Shown here: piece by piece, positions 46,740 through 58,522 of the stretch
Layout of the letters: the number at the start of each line of letters is the position of its first letter
How positions within the stretch are numbered: position 1 is the first letter of the stretch
Assembly (NCBI GenBank): GCA_020205615.1
Contig: CM035168.1
Coordinates: 129,652,795-129,716,794 of the forward strand
DNA from: Panax quinquefolius
Lineage: Eukaryota; Streptophyta; Magnoliopsida; Apiales; Araliaceae
Length of the DNA: 64,000 nt
Direction of reading: 5' to 3'
Program-made: the position numbers and the translations under genes
Notes under the pieces: generated by a model
Database searches by the model: none
Told to the model about the DNA's origin: nothing
Seen by the model: the letters and a program-made list of their open reading frames with translations, nothing else

Positions 46740-47820
46740 ATCTGTTGAAAGATTATGATCATACCATCCAATACCATCTTGAAAAGCGAACGTGGTAGTG
46801 ACGCGTTAAGTAGAAGATCATATGCAAGCACGAGTGCGATATTGTCAACGCAAAGGCCCATTTTGTGTGACTTGTAAAGGATGGAGATAGAGTTAAAGAC
46901 TTCAGGGGACGCGTGTGATGATAATAATATACAAGTAGAACCGACTTTAATCGATAAAGTTAAAGCCGCTTTCAAGCTACTGCACACGGAGGTGATGCGT
47001 ATGAGGAAGAAAGTGCAAGAAGGTGCTATCCGAAAGCAAGAATCGATGAAGAAGGAATACTTGAGTCAACTCCGCACTTTGTGTTCTAACGACCACGATT
47101 TAAAGTATAATATCATGATGGAGGCGCACAACACACCATTTGTAATCCATCTCGGGAGTACCAAAATGTATCATGATATTCGGCCATACATTTTGGTGGA
47201 GCAATATGAAGAGAGATATATACCGCTTATCTCAAGGTGTCTAACTTGTCAACGAGTTAAAGCGAAGCATCAAGTACCAAAAGGTCCATTCAGACCACTT
47301 GAAATTCCGTAATGGAAGTGGGAGCACATTACCATGGATTTCGCTTCTGGCCTTCCAAAGGTTTCTCAAGGCATAGATGTGATTTGGGTCATTGTTGATA
47401 GATTGACCAAGTCCGCTTCATTTCTTACCGATATCGAGAAACTTATACACTTGAACGTCTTGCTTGTATGTACATAAACGAGATTGTAAGATCGCATGGT
47501 ATGCCGCAGATCCATAGTCTCGATCGAGACTCAAGATTCACTTCACGATTTTGGGTTAGTTTGCAAAAAGCTATGAGCACAGACTTACGATTTAGCTCGG
47601 CATATCATCATCCTCGCATCGACGGACAATGGAGAGGACTATTCAAACTCTTGAAGATCTATTAAGACTCTATGTCCTTGATTTCAGGAAGTTGGGACAA
47701 GTTCTTACCATTGGTGGAGTTTTCTTACAACAACAGCTTATCAAACAAGTATTGGCATGGCTATATTCAAGCGTTGTATGGAAGAAAGTGTCGTTCTCCA
47801 AGATATCTTTGGGATGAGGT
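46740..47820 (+). pseudogene. Element A integrase, frameshifted
   Basis: Integrase joins element DNA to the chromosome. 46881-47312 carries VEPTLIDKVK, the zinc-binding His pair (HNTPFVIHLG) and CLTCQRVKAKHQ. After a stop at 47312 the core starts KWEHITMDF with the first catalytic Asp, then [16 protein letters not shown]. 47468-47665 supplies SHGMPQIHSLDRDSRFTSRF with the second Asp. The catalytic Glu stretch is split by a shift near 47629, where ERTIQTLEDLLRLYVLDF resumes. All three catalytic residues are present in the DNA, spread over frames. The antisense frame 47670-47996 is a shadow. Confidence 0.78.
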
Positions 47821-48415
47821 GGGTGAAGCAACGTTGTTGGGACCGGGAGTTGAGTACGTATGACTACGGAAAAGATTGAAAACGATCCGACAACGTATAA
47901 AAACCTCACAAAATCGACAAAAGAGTTATCTTGATCTTCATCGAAAGGACGTGGAATTCGATATAGGAGGTCATGTGTTGTTAAGAGTCGCTCCATGGAA
48001 AGGAGTTACAAGATTTGGAAAGAGAGAAAACTTAATCCTCGATTCATCGGTCCATTTTAATCCTCGATCGAGTAGGAACTGTGGCCTATAGACTCGCTTT
48101 ACCCCCAAGTATGTCTCGTGTTCATAACGTTTTTCATATATCCATGTTAGGTAAATATGTGAAAGACTCGAACCACATTATTGAGTTAGAACCGGACGAA
48201 ATAGCAGAAGATTTGACGTATGAAGAGGTTCCTGTTCAAATCTTGGATAAGAAGGAACATATTCTACGCTCCAAGGTTATACCTTAAGTCAAATTTTGTG
48301 AAGGAACCACGATGTTGAAGAAATGACTTGGGAGTTAGAATCTGAAATGAAATCAAGGTATCCTTACCTCTTCGACATACCAGGTACGTACCCTAATTTC
48401 GAGAGCAAAATTTCA
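47820..48415 (+). pseudogene. Element A integrase C-terminus with chromodomain-like tail
   Basis: 47876-48091 gives IRQRIKTSQNRQKSYLDLHR and KDVEFDIGGHVLLRVAPWKG, the post-core GPY-type region. 48081-48287 gives YRLALPPSMSRVHNVFHISM, LGKYVKDSNHIIELEPDEI and EEVPVQILDKKEHILRSKVI. A degenerate chromodomain continues to about 48410. The phrase order is that of Tekay/Del chromoviruses, whose chromodomain directs insertion to heterochromatin. Confidence 0.78.
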
Positions 48416-48429
48416 TAAGAATGGGAGGT
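48415..48429 (+). other. Polypurine tract of element A
   Basis: ATAAGAATGGGAGGT directly before the 3' LTR; primes plus-strand DNA synthesis. Confidence 0.75.
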
Positions 48430-50894
48430 TGTAAGACCCCAACTTTTATAAATAAAGATGAATTTTCTATAAATATTATTTTTGAATATTATGGAATAAA
48501 TTTGATATAATGTTATAGTTGTGGGTAATATTTATAAATTTTGAAAAGTAAGCAAGTTGTTATAAAATATTCGTTTGGTCGGGGAATATTCTTTTTGTTT
48601 GGAAATATTCGTATTTATGACGGCTCAATCATTGGTGGACCCCACAACGAAAGTATTGTCGTAGTTAGAAAACGACAAAATTATCTTTCTATAAAAATAA
48701 CGGCAGAGGTGTTACCGTTAAAACTGTTGAACTACCCGGTAGTAAAAGTACAGTACTACGCGTAGTTGTATAGTAGCACACGATATTGATTATTGATGCT
48801 TACGTGAGAAGTCACTCAGCTATGCTCAATTATTGCTACAGTAATTGCTGCATCATATCTCTTATATTATTGATTCAATTATTGTCACAGTATCATCTGT
48901 ATAATATGTTATAGTATTAAATCAATAATTGAGACGACAAGTTATAAATGATTAATAATTGTTGAAAGATTAAATATGTGTTGATTAAAAATAAAATGAT
49001 TTGTGGTAATATTTATTCAATCCTTGATGTATATAAAGAGTCATTATGAGACGTTTGTGGTAAGTTTGATTATTTTATGGGGGCCCATATGTCATCATCT
49101 AAAAGTCTCTTCGTCGATAGTAATTACCTTCGCCGAATAGTAATTACCTTTGTGAATAGTAATTACCTTCGTCAATAGTAATTACCTTTACCAGACGTCA
49201 ACCACTTGTCGCTTCACATTACAAAAAGTCCGAACCACTTGTCGTTTCACATTCATTACAAAGTCCAAACCACTTTTCTTTTCACATCACCAACCGTCGA
49301 GCCACTTGCTTTTCACATGACAAAGTCTTTAAGCTAGAAATCTTCTATAAATAGAGGCCTAGTGCTTCATTATTTTTCACTTAATTCATTCAAGCTATAG
49401 AGAGAAAAGTATAGAGAGAATAAGAGAAAGAAGAAGAGTATTTTGTTACTACACCATCTTTAAAGATTCAATCTCCTACTAAAAGTAAGGGGTGTTATTC
49501 TTTCTTATTCATGAAGAGAACTGTTGTTATTCCATTGCTTATTATTCTCACTGGAATAACTCAGATACGCTGATTTACCCTATACTTGGTGACATTCTTC
49601 TATTATTCATTGGAACATCCGCTCATGCGTGTTTTTACACCCGACCGGTTCCGCCTTTTTATTATTATTCATTGGAACATCACATGCATGTGTGTTTTAC
49701 GCCGACTGGTTCCATTCTTTATTATTCATTGGAACATCCTCATCATGTGTTTTACACCGACTGGTTCCGCTCTTTATTATTATTCTGTTGGAATAACTCA
49801 CTGTAAGGCCTATCGCATTTATGGTGATTTCTTTTGTTATTCCATTTTTTTTATACCCAATTGGTTAAAACTTTGACTTCTATACTCCATGAAATTAGTG
49901 GAATATCCTTGATATTTACGCTTCATCCAAATCCTTTCATGGAAATATTCTTCTCAAGATTCTTGAATTTTACTCTACAAAGCAATGATCGTGTTGACAA
50001 TTTGGATGTTATTGGTTCCTAAATAAATTAATTCTTGAACTTGTTTTATTGAATTCTTATATCATTGTCATCATCCTCATGTTTATATTATGTTGAAAGT
50101 CATCTACATGGCACATAGTGCATAGATGGACTTGGTATGATTATGACCGAGAGACTATTCGATTGTAATCATTGTAGTAATGTTACAAATGATGTGGTAA
50201 AATCCTCGATGGTAGTAGTGCATTGATGGACGATTGTTGGCATGATCACGACCATTAATGAATACACAAATATTCTTGGCAGTAGTGCATGAATAATTGT
50301 GGTCGTGATACTAAAGAATATCCTCGGCGTAGTAGTGAAAGGGGTGATTCGATGATGTGGAATATTTATTAAAGTTTGAGTCTCATTTATAACAATGATG
50401 AAAAACCTTTTAAATCATAAAAGATAGTAGATTTTATTTTCTACTTGACTTTTTTAATGGATTCTTTGGTTCATTGTAGTTAAACTTGATGTAATCATTT
50501 ATATTTTATCGGTTTAACATTGTTGTAGGCTAATGATAATTTATTCGCATTATCTTAGTCATAATATTTCTTCTCGAAATTAGTTGAGCTTCACCTTTCT
50601 TTCACCGTTTCTTCTGAGAAATAAGAATATAACCTGGACGAGTCGGGGAGCGGAGTAATGGTCCGGAGGATAGCATTAGTAGTCCCTCACTATTCTCGTG
50701 AAATAAATGTGATAATAATTGTAATGAGGACTCCTTTTGAGTTTGTATGATCTCTAGTAGACAATATCAGATTCAAACTCACGCTTTATGTCGTATTGCA
50801 TACCTGCGGCAGCTTATATTAAGAAGTTGTATTTAAATTACATTCCACGTATTTGACTACCCAAGATGGGTGATGTAAACCTATTTTTGAGTAC

Positions 50895-50896
<2 letters not shown>
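48430..50896 (+). repeat. Element A 3' LTR
   Basis: Starts TGTAAGACCCCAAC and ends GAGTACACA. TATAAATAGAG is at 49346-49356. It includes the same AATAGTAATTACCTT repeats (49115-49190) and the GGAACATCC / GGTTCCG units (49590-49800; spurious frames 49492-49876). Uninterrupted, it gives the reference layout for the split 5' LTR. Confidence 0.87.

Positions 50897-50953
<57 letters not shown>
50897..50953. repeat. (TA)n microsatellite, right part
   Basis: Continuation of the TA repeat at 12396-12438 beyond element A. Confidence 0.85.
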
Positions 50954-50957
<4 letters not shown>

Positions 50958-51146
50958 TCTTTCTCACACTATATTATATAATATATGGGGAAGATATAAT
51001 CTAAGAAAATATAGCATGAAAACTGAAAATGATGGAATCAAAGGAGGTTAGCTCTAGGATCGATCGAGAGAAAACACATTAAAATTAATTAGAGTGGTCG
51101 ATGCATTCCCTTGCATGAAGGAGGAACAAGAGCTAGGAAGACAGTG

Positions 51147-51226
<80 letters not shown>

Positions 51227-53100
51227 TTCTTGAGAAATTAATCTCGTATTACCAAACCTTTGACATAACAATGGATCTAATTAAGTAATCAATCACAGTC
51301 ATAAAATAATTAAACAAACATATAAACCACGTATGATCGATGTTCATGCATTATTAATTAATTTAAACAAGCAACTTGTTTTTATTTTGATACAAGCAGA
51401 ATCATTCATTCTAAATTATGATATTAATCTGAAAGAATCTGCGAAACAGCAAGCAAATCCAGAATGTAGGCGGCGCCGTCGACCGCGCCTAATGAAATTA
51501 ATGAAATTATATATATATTGACATCGCTTAAATCATATACTTACAGAAGAGATTATTTACAATTTACAATATAAAATGATGTAATTATCCAAATTTTCGT
51601 TAATAATTAAATATTAATTTTATTTTTTATAAAAGAACAATTGAATAGAAAATTATAAGTTAATAATTTTTTATTTCGCTTGAAAACTTAAATTGTTTTA
51701 GTAGATAATTTAATAATTAGTTTTATTATAATTAAAGAATCCGTTAAGATTTTGGTAACTTATATTGTTCCTAATTTGATCAGCTGAATTCCCGAGTAGA
51801 ATATTTATACACAGTACTGTAACTCTTTATAAAAATCAGAATTAATTCATCCGATATCAAAATTGAGTGAATTCAAAACTTATTTTTCAGTTTTTCATTC
51901 TCTACAATTATGAAGAGAAAGAGAAATTATTTGACGTTATTTTCATGACTTAAATTGCTGAAAATCACAACTTGTCCTCATTCTTGTCACTATTTTCAAC
52001 ACTAATCTTGAAAATTCGTAACTCAACATATTAACTCCGAATCGAGTGATTCTTAAGCCTATTTCGTATATCTTTTCGAGAGTTATAATTTTCGTGAAGA
52101 TATGAATATATTTTGAAAATTTAAGTGGGGGACACAAGGGGAACATGTGTTATAATTTTCATATCCCCCACTTAAATGCTTGACACCTAAACCAAATACT
52201 AATTCGAAACTACTAGTAATATTTTGTAAACAAACTAATATTTTAGCAATAGTTATCATTTATCATTTTCAAGTGTGATCTTTGGGAGTTAATATCTCAT
52301 TCATTATTCCATGAATTCGATCTTCTAAATAGTAATTAGTTTAATCTACTCATAAAGTAGAACACATTAATATATGGAATCATTAAAAATAATTAATGAC
52401 ATCCACATTAATTTAGACTCAAATTCCAACAAGTACTCCACCATCTCCTCATCCTTCTAAAACCTCATGCCGTCGTTCCGGAGTCGCCTCTGAGTTCAGT
52501 CCTCTCACTACCATTCTTGAAGGCAAGGTTAATTGTTATATAATTTGTCAAAAAGCTTTGATTTGTCATACACTGAAAATGAGATTTGGGAATTTTTGAT
52601 AATTTTTTGCTGCACTGAAATCAAGAATTGTTTATAATTGTTGAATCAGAAATTGGCAGTTGGCATAATCTGACAGTTAAATATTACTAGTATATACTGA
52701 AATTGGGATTTGAATATTGTATACTGAGTTTAGGAATTGTCATTCAGTGTTTTTTTTCCTGAATTTTTTTATGCATATTGGGATATTTGAATATTCTGCT
52801 AGTTGAGTGAATTCAATATTGCACACTGTAATTAAGAGTTGAAAGTGAATGTGTTGAAGCATATTGAAATTAGGAATTGTTACAATTGAGAATTGTTATT
52901 CATTTTTATTAATGCATATTCGTGTCCAATATATTGTTGTTGTCTTGTATACTTAAATTTTTGTCTTGTTATTGTCTTGTTGAAATTGGGATTATCAGTC
53001 AAATAAACTTATCATAAAATTACTTCAATTTGCTTTCCTTAGTTTCAATTACAGCTTATTTGTATGTTGTTCTACTGGTACTTATTATTCATGTATTTAA
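50954..53100. other. AT-rich intergenic DNA
   Basis: No gene recognised. Contains the compound microsatellite at 51147-51222, a perfect 13-bp inverted repeat (TTTAAGTGGGGGA at 52120-52132 and its complement at 52164-52176), and a short GC-richer island at about 52440-52530 whose forward frame reads TPPSPHPSKTSC and TTILEGK before a GGCAAG|GTTAAT donor-like site. The island could be an exon relic, but no family was recognised. Confidence 0.4.
51147..51222. repeat. (AC)n(AT)n compound microsatellite
   Basis: (AC)n at 51147-51169 passing into (AT)n to 51222. The antisense frame across it is meaningless. Confidence 0.9.
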
Positions 53101-53937
53101 AATTATTTATGACAGAATTTTCGAGGAAGTTATAGATGATAATAAATAAATTAATAATTAATTATAAAAGACAATTAGAACTTAGTTTGCCACTATAATA
53201 AACTAAACTACACAATTTAAGTAGTATTTACTTAGTTGACTACCACTAAAATAAATAAATATATATATATATATATAATTAACAATATTATAAATAAATA
53301 TTATAGTAAATATAATATAAGAAAAAATGATAAAAATCATATAGTATAATAACTAAGTAGCTTAGTTTGGTATTCTTAAAACAAAATCAAATAAAATGGC
53401 CCTGAATGTATACATGAAAAAGCAGTCTAATTTATTAAAGACTTATAATATAATATAAATTAAATTAAATAAATAAATTAAATTAACTATAATAAATAAA
53501 TTAATTAATTTAAATTAATATAATATAATATAAAACAAAATAAATAACTGCAATTAATTAATTAAATTAAGTATTATAATTAAAATTAAATTAATATAAA
53601 TATATAATATTATATAATTCAAAATAAATAAATAAATTAAAAATAATTAATTAAATTAAATTAAATAAGCTTAAATTGAATATAATATAAAATAATTTAT
53701 CATTCTTGTTTAAACAATTTTTATATAACTTATGGAACATTAATTTATATTTGTTATTGTTGTTGAGATAATTCATATTGACACTAGTTAAATTAGTGTA
53801 TGTACATGTTGTTGGGATTAAACATATTTTTATAGTTAAGTTGTATGTGAATATATATTATTGTATGTGTTGTTGTGATGAAACATGTTTACAGTTACAA
53901 AAATAGGTTTAAAAAACTGCAAAAACAAAAAAAGAAG
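53101..53937. other. Very AT-rich stretch, possibly interior of a CACTA element
   Basis: TAAATTAAAT-type low-complexity sequence. TTATTTATGACAGAAT occurs at about 53104 and again at about 53941, the second copy opening the CACTA subterminal region. No coding sequence. Confidence 0.4.
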
Positions 53938-54305
53938 AAGTTATTTATGACAGAATATCGGATTTTCGATGGAAATTCCGTCGAGATATATATATTAAAA
54001 TTTATTTAAAAATTAACTATTTTCGACGGAATATGTATAAAGTTGACAGAACTTTCGTCGAAAATCAGCTCCTTGATAATTACCAGGACGCGCCACGTGT
54101 CGACAATAAATATTCGACTGAATATTTCTGACGGAATGAGTTTATCGAAAAATAATATAATTTCGATGAAAAGTTGGTTAGACTTATTCCGTCAAACATT
54201 GTTTATCTCTGAACGAATTTTTGACGGATTAAATTTCGACGTTTGTATATTCAACCAAATTTCCGATAGAATTTTCCATCTGGAATACCACTTTTTCTTG
54301 TAGTG
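53938..54305. mobile_element. CACTA (En/Spm) element, right end with subterminal repeats
   Basis: Ends CTTTTTCTTGTAGTG at 54291-54305, the complement of a CACTACAAGAAAAAG CACTA terminus. The preceding 350 bp contains many short motifs of the type TTCCGTCGAAA or TTTCGACGGAA in both orientations, typical of transposase-binding subterminal repeats. The left end was not found; the frame 54043-54303 is a by-product. Confidence 0.6.
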
Positions 54306-54613
54306 TTTGGTCATTTGATATGTTTGTTTAGGATGCATATAGGTTGACCCTAATTTTTGTTCTGTTTTGCATATTGGTAATGTTTATACTAGACATACCT
54401 TTCCAATTTGTATGTATTTGGATTTGCGGTCCGATGAGTAATTTTTGTCTGTGGCATTATTTCATATTGCCTATGTGGCAAGATGTATTTGTGTTTTGTT
54501 TTGAGCGCGGTGTGGAATAACTACTTAGCCAATTTTATTTAACATTCTATTTGTTTCGCTATTTTTGTCGATTCGGTTATATTATATTCAGACTTTGGAG
54601 ATTATATTTTCGT
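54306..54613. other. Intergenic DNA
   Basis: T-rich sequence between two transposon relics; nothing recognised. Confidence 0.4.
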
Positions 54614-55268
54614 TAAGGGTGTAAACGAGTCGAACCAGAGCGAATAGAGAGCTACTCGAATTCAACTCAAAATGATAAATTCGTACTCGAATTCGGCTCG
54701 AATTCAAATTATATTTGAAAATTCCTACTCAGATTCGACTCGACTCGAATATTTATTACTCGAATTCGATCCGACTCAACTCGAATATTTATTCAAACTA
54801 CTCGCGAGCCTCAAATTCAAACTCGAATTCGAATCTCCACATAAGAACTAGTTTTATAATAAATATAATTATAAATTAAATTTGTTATTTTACTTAAAAA
54901 TGAAAAAATATATTTATTATTACACTTTACAAATATAAAATCACAATTAAAATTAAAAACAAAACAAAATAATAACTAATTATCCTAATTTGATTTAAAT
55001 TTGTATATATTATAAGAGAATGTATCGAACATCTAATCGAATATGTATTAACCGAGTATGTATCGAATCACAATAAAAAAATCGAGTAGTTTGAACCTTA
55101 AACGAGTCGAGTAAAACCTTGCTCAGATTCTACTCATATTTTTATTCGAACTATTTTTAATGCTCAGATTTGGATCATATTATTAACGAATCCGAATCTC
55201 GATCGCTTGTATTTTTTCGAGTCGAGCCCGAATCGAGCCCGAACTGTGTTGGCTCGTTTACAGCCTTA
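54614..55268. mobile_element. hAT-like MITE with TAAGGGTGTAAACGAG ends
   Basis: Terminal inverted repeats TAAGGGTGTAAACGAG and (complement) TAAGGCTGTAAACGAG. The flanks ATTTTCGT and ATTTCTGT fit an 8-bp duplication with two mismatches. The interior is dominated by ACTCGAATTCGAAT-type repeats. No transposase. The class call rests on the end sequence and 8-bp flanks. Confidence 0.6.
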
Positions 55269-55616
55269 ATTTCTGTTGGTATTTAAGCTTGAGGTCTTGT
55301 TCAGTATTTTGTCAGTTGATTTCGTATTTCGTATTTGGTTCATGCTGTGTTTTTCTTTTGGTAAGTTTGCAGAGCCGGTTTAAGGTTTCGTATGAAGATA
55401 ACTACACTTGACCATTTAAGTTTGTTTAATTTAGGTTTTGATTATTCTGTCAATTTTTTGGATAATTGTATTTAATTCGACATTGATGAATTATCGACTA
55501 TTGAATATTTTAAAGTTATTAGTGTTATGTTTACTTATTTTGAGATTTGTTGTGCTTTGGACGCGTTCTCCCTTTTCTATTCGGGAAGTGGGTGTATATG
55601 TTACGTACACATATAG
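55269..55616. other. Intergenic DNA
   Basis: T-rich; the 65-codon frame at 55438-55635 runs into the next MITE and shows no known domain. Confidence 0.4.
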
Positions 55617-55892
55617 TACTTCATTCATCCTTTAATATATGTCGTTTTAGAGTTATGCACAAAAATTAAAGAAATGATTCTAAAACATTAAATATAATAT
55701 CAATTGTCTATAATATCCTTAAATTCCCATAATTACCAAACTTATTGCATACTCTCTCTAATCTGTATTATTTTTTTATTAAGGATAATTTTAAAAAGAT
55801 TGTAATTAATTTTCTTAAATTGTATAAAATGACGAATAATTAGGGAAAATAAAATAATCTAAAATGATATATATTAAGGGTACGAGGGAGTA
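55617..55892. mobile_element. Stowaway-like MITE 1
   Basis: About 272 bp between TA dinucleotides (55617-55618 and 55891-55892). Inverted ends: left contains CCTTTAATATATGTCGTTTT; right in complement reads CTCCCTCGTACCCTTAATAT. The CTCCCTC start is a Stowaway (Tc1/Mariner) signature. Confidence 0.65.
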
Positions 55893-56053
55893 TGTTTTAT
55901 CTTGATCGGGCGTAAAGATTAATTATATCATAAACTTAGGCAAGCATTGTCATTACATTAGGAACTACTAATATAATTTGAAAAGACACGGGGCGAGGGC
56001 ATTAAGTTCACCCAAACCTTTTAAGTTAAACTGAAAGGCAACATTTTAGCATA

Positions 56054-56342
56054 TACTCTCGTTCCTTAATATAATTAAGTCGTTTTAGATAAATATTTTT
56101 GTTCTTTAATATAAGTCGTTTTAGAATTTTAAATAAGCATTAATTGTTTAGTTTCTAATTTTACTCTAAGTATTAAATGTAACTTTGGTTCTCTCACTAT
56201 TCTCTCTCAAATAAATAACAATCTCTTCTTCCAATACAAGGGCAAAATAGACAATTGATATTATAGTTAATGTTATACAATTATTTTTTTAATATTTGTG
56301 CATAATTCTAAAACGACCTATATTAAGAAACGGAGAAAGTAT
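56054..56342. mobile_element. Stowaway-like MITE 2
   Basis: About 285 bp between TA dinucleotides. The left end CTCTCGTTCCTTAATATAAT and the right end in complement (CTTTCTCCGTTTCTTAATAT) match each other, and GTCGTTTTAGA follows in both. Same family as MITE 1. Part of the left end is duplicated (GTCGTTTTAGATAAATATTT, then GTCGTTTTAGAA). Confidence 0.65.
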
Positions 56343-57513
56343 ATAATATATGGGAGATCTCGATATATCAATCAGTTTAATGTTCTTCCCTAGTTAGGTG
56401 TCTTGTTCTTTTTTTTCAAAACCAAAGGATAACAGAATTATAGACTAAATTAGGGCTATATATTAAGCAAGAACATGATTAGTTGACCCCAAAATTAAAT
56501 TAGAAAATTGGGATAGTTACTTTAATAATAAACACCTCATGTACTATCGGCCTTTCTACACCCCATAAGTCATTTTATGGATATCTACGACATGATATCT
56601 TTAATTGCCAATTATATGTCACTCATGCAATCATTAATTTCTGACGTAACCAAAAACCTACCATTTAGGTGATATTATATTGTCGTCACGGTTGCTACTC
56701 CCAGATCCCTAATTAGGAGACCAATTTTTTTTTCAAGAATGCCCAAAAATTGTAGTATATTTTTCAAAGTATAAATATTCCCGATTTCATTATATTCAAA
56801 TAATAAACTCAGATCTTAACAATTAGGGTTTTTTAAAGTATAACCCTAGTCAAAAAATTTATCAAGCGTTGATACTATTCCGTTTAATCCATTCAGAGTT
56901 GATATGACACATAATTTTTAAAAAGGGTAATCTCCTAATATATTTTTCATATCCAATATCCCATGTTTTAATTAACTACCACATTATTTCATGTTGAATT
57001 CACCCAAGGAAAGGTGGAAATTGAAAATATTTATATTAAGGATGTATACTTGTATCATATTTATTTACCAATAAAATGTATTAAGTATTTTGTTTATTAA
57101 TTAGTGATGGATATCATGAGATTATGATAAAGTTTAATAGATTATGTCATTAACACTTATAGATTAATAACAAAAGAAATGCGACTCTTTTGTGGGACAA
57201 GGTAGGAGTATATGTGAAAAACTTGATACTCGTAAAATGATAGTAGTAATATATGATGGGAATGTAGATGTAGAAGAGACGAGTGGTCTAAAATGATGAT
57301 AATAATTAAGGCATTCATATTGCATAATCATGAAATCAAGATTGATTCGGATACCCAAAATTAAAGTTTAATGCACGCATCCATCCATCGAATATATATA
57401 TACACTTTTAAGTTATCTCTTTAATTAACCTCTTTCTAGCTTTAGCTTAGGCTTAGGCTTAGCTAGCCTAGCTTTCATAATTTATACTATACTTGACACT
57501 TCATGATCTCCTC
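56343..57513. other. Intergenic DNA
   Basis: No gene recognised. The antisense 64-codon frame at 57164-57358 has no known domain. GGCTTAGGCTTAGGCTTAG-like repeats occur near 57440-57465; they are imperfect and not telomeric. Confidence 0.4.

Positions 57514-57578
<65 letters not shown>
57514..57578. repeat. (CA)n(TA)n compound microsatellite
   Basis: CA run 57514-57537 followed by a TA run to 57578. Confidence 0.9.
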
Positions 57579-57582
<4 letters not shown>

Positions 57583-57721
57583 CATACGTACATGGAGTAA
57601 TTAAAAAGGTTAATTAAATTCAAGGAAAGGATCATATATATTACGAGTATATATATATTATATATAGTTTGTTTGGCCTCTTAACCAATTAATGGATCAA
57701 AACACAGGCATAGAGAGAGGA

Positions 57722-57970
57722 CACTACAAAAAAACAGGTCATTGGCGACGGCAGCATTAGCGACGGCAATATCCCGGTAGCCAATAACATCATTCTCGAC
57801 CATTGAGTCCCGTAGTGAATGACTCTTCCCGGTCCAAATTTGATGGGAATTTTTTGACGCGCGTGATAAAAGGACATAGGCGACGGCTATGCTGTTGGTA
57901 TTGAGTGCCATCGAGAACGAGTCATTCGCGACGGTATATCTCGTCGACAATGATTGATTTTTTTGTAGTA
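57722..57970. mobile_element. CACTA-type MITE, 249 bp, GGA target duplication
   Basis: Left end CACTACAAAAAAACAGGTCA followed by TTGGCGACGG; right end in complement TACTACAAAAAAATCAATCA followed by TTGTCGACGA. The flanks are GGA on both sides (57719-57721 and 57971-57973), the 3-bp duplication expected of CACTA elements. The last base of the right end is changed (A for G). GCGACGG motifs repeat inside. Overlapping antisense frames (57681-57950, 57689-57877) are not genes. Confidence 0.82.
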
Positions 57971-58467
57971 GGAATTAAGAGAGTCAGAGGCGGCAATGAC
58001 ATCCCTCCAGGAGACAACACACCTTACGGAACTAAGAAGCTATACATATAGGCTCGGTAGTCAAAGCCAACAGGTTCGAGGGATCCATCGTAGGCTCGTG
58101 ACAACCATGCAGAGATTAGGCAAAATTAAGAATATATGTAACGTAATCATATAGTAGTACTTACGATGGTGAATTGAAGAAGCCACTATATATATATATA
58201 TTTTAATCACCTCTATTCTTTTCCTAATTTTCTTTTTATTTACTTAAATTTCTAATCCTTTGTCCACAAGCTATTGAGCGCAGTCTTTAAGACTTGGAGA
58301 GAATTAAAGGAATTAAGTATACAATAATTTTATTATTTGGTTAATTAATTATCTTCCCGAATTAATCTTATGGCTAGTACTGTGAAAAGTAAACAAGTAT
58401 GAGGGAATTAAGGATCCCTTGAATGAATCTTATGGTTATTATATATAAAATATTTCCAAGTAGCCAA

Positions 58468-58470
<3 letters not shown>

Positions 58471-58517
<47 letters not shown>
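58471..58517. repeat. (AT)n microsatellite
   Basis: Uninterrupted AT run. Confidence 0.9.

Positions 58518-58522
<5 letters not shown>

Larger units (their letters stand above)
12436..50896 (+). mobile_element. Element A: Tekay-like (Del) chromovirus, Ty3/gypsy, hosting nested elements
   Basis: 5' LTR in two pieces (12436-14730 and 43435-43600, 2461 bp together), internal region 43601-48429, 3' LTR 48430-50896 (2467 bp). The internal region carries in order gag, protease, reverse transcriptase, RNase H, integrase and a chromodomain-like tail, the order of Ty3/gypsy. VFHISMLGKYV and EEVPVQILDKKEHILRSKVIP at the C-terminus are characteristic of the Tekay/Del clade. Every domain can be recognised but many frameshifts and stops occur, so the copy as written is not coding-competent. 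The near-equal LTR lengths after removing B support the nesting. Confidence 0.88.

Noticed and set aside
57430..57470. Telomere-like GGCTTAG repeats
   Set aside because: Only a few imperfect units, not TTTAGGG, and inside AT-rich intergenic DNA.
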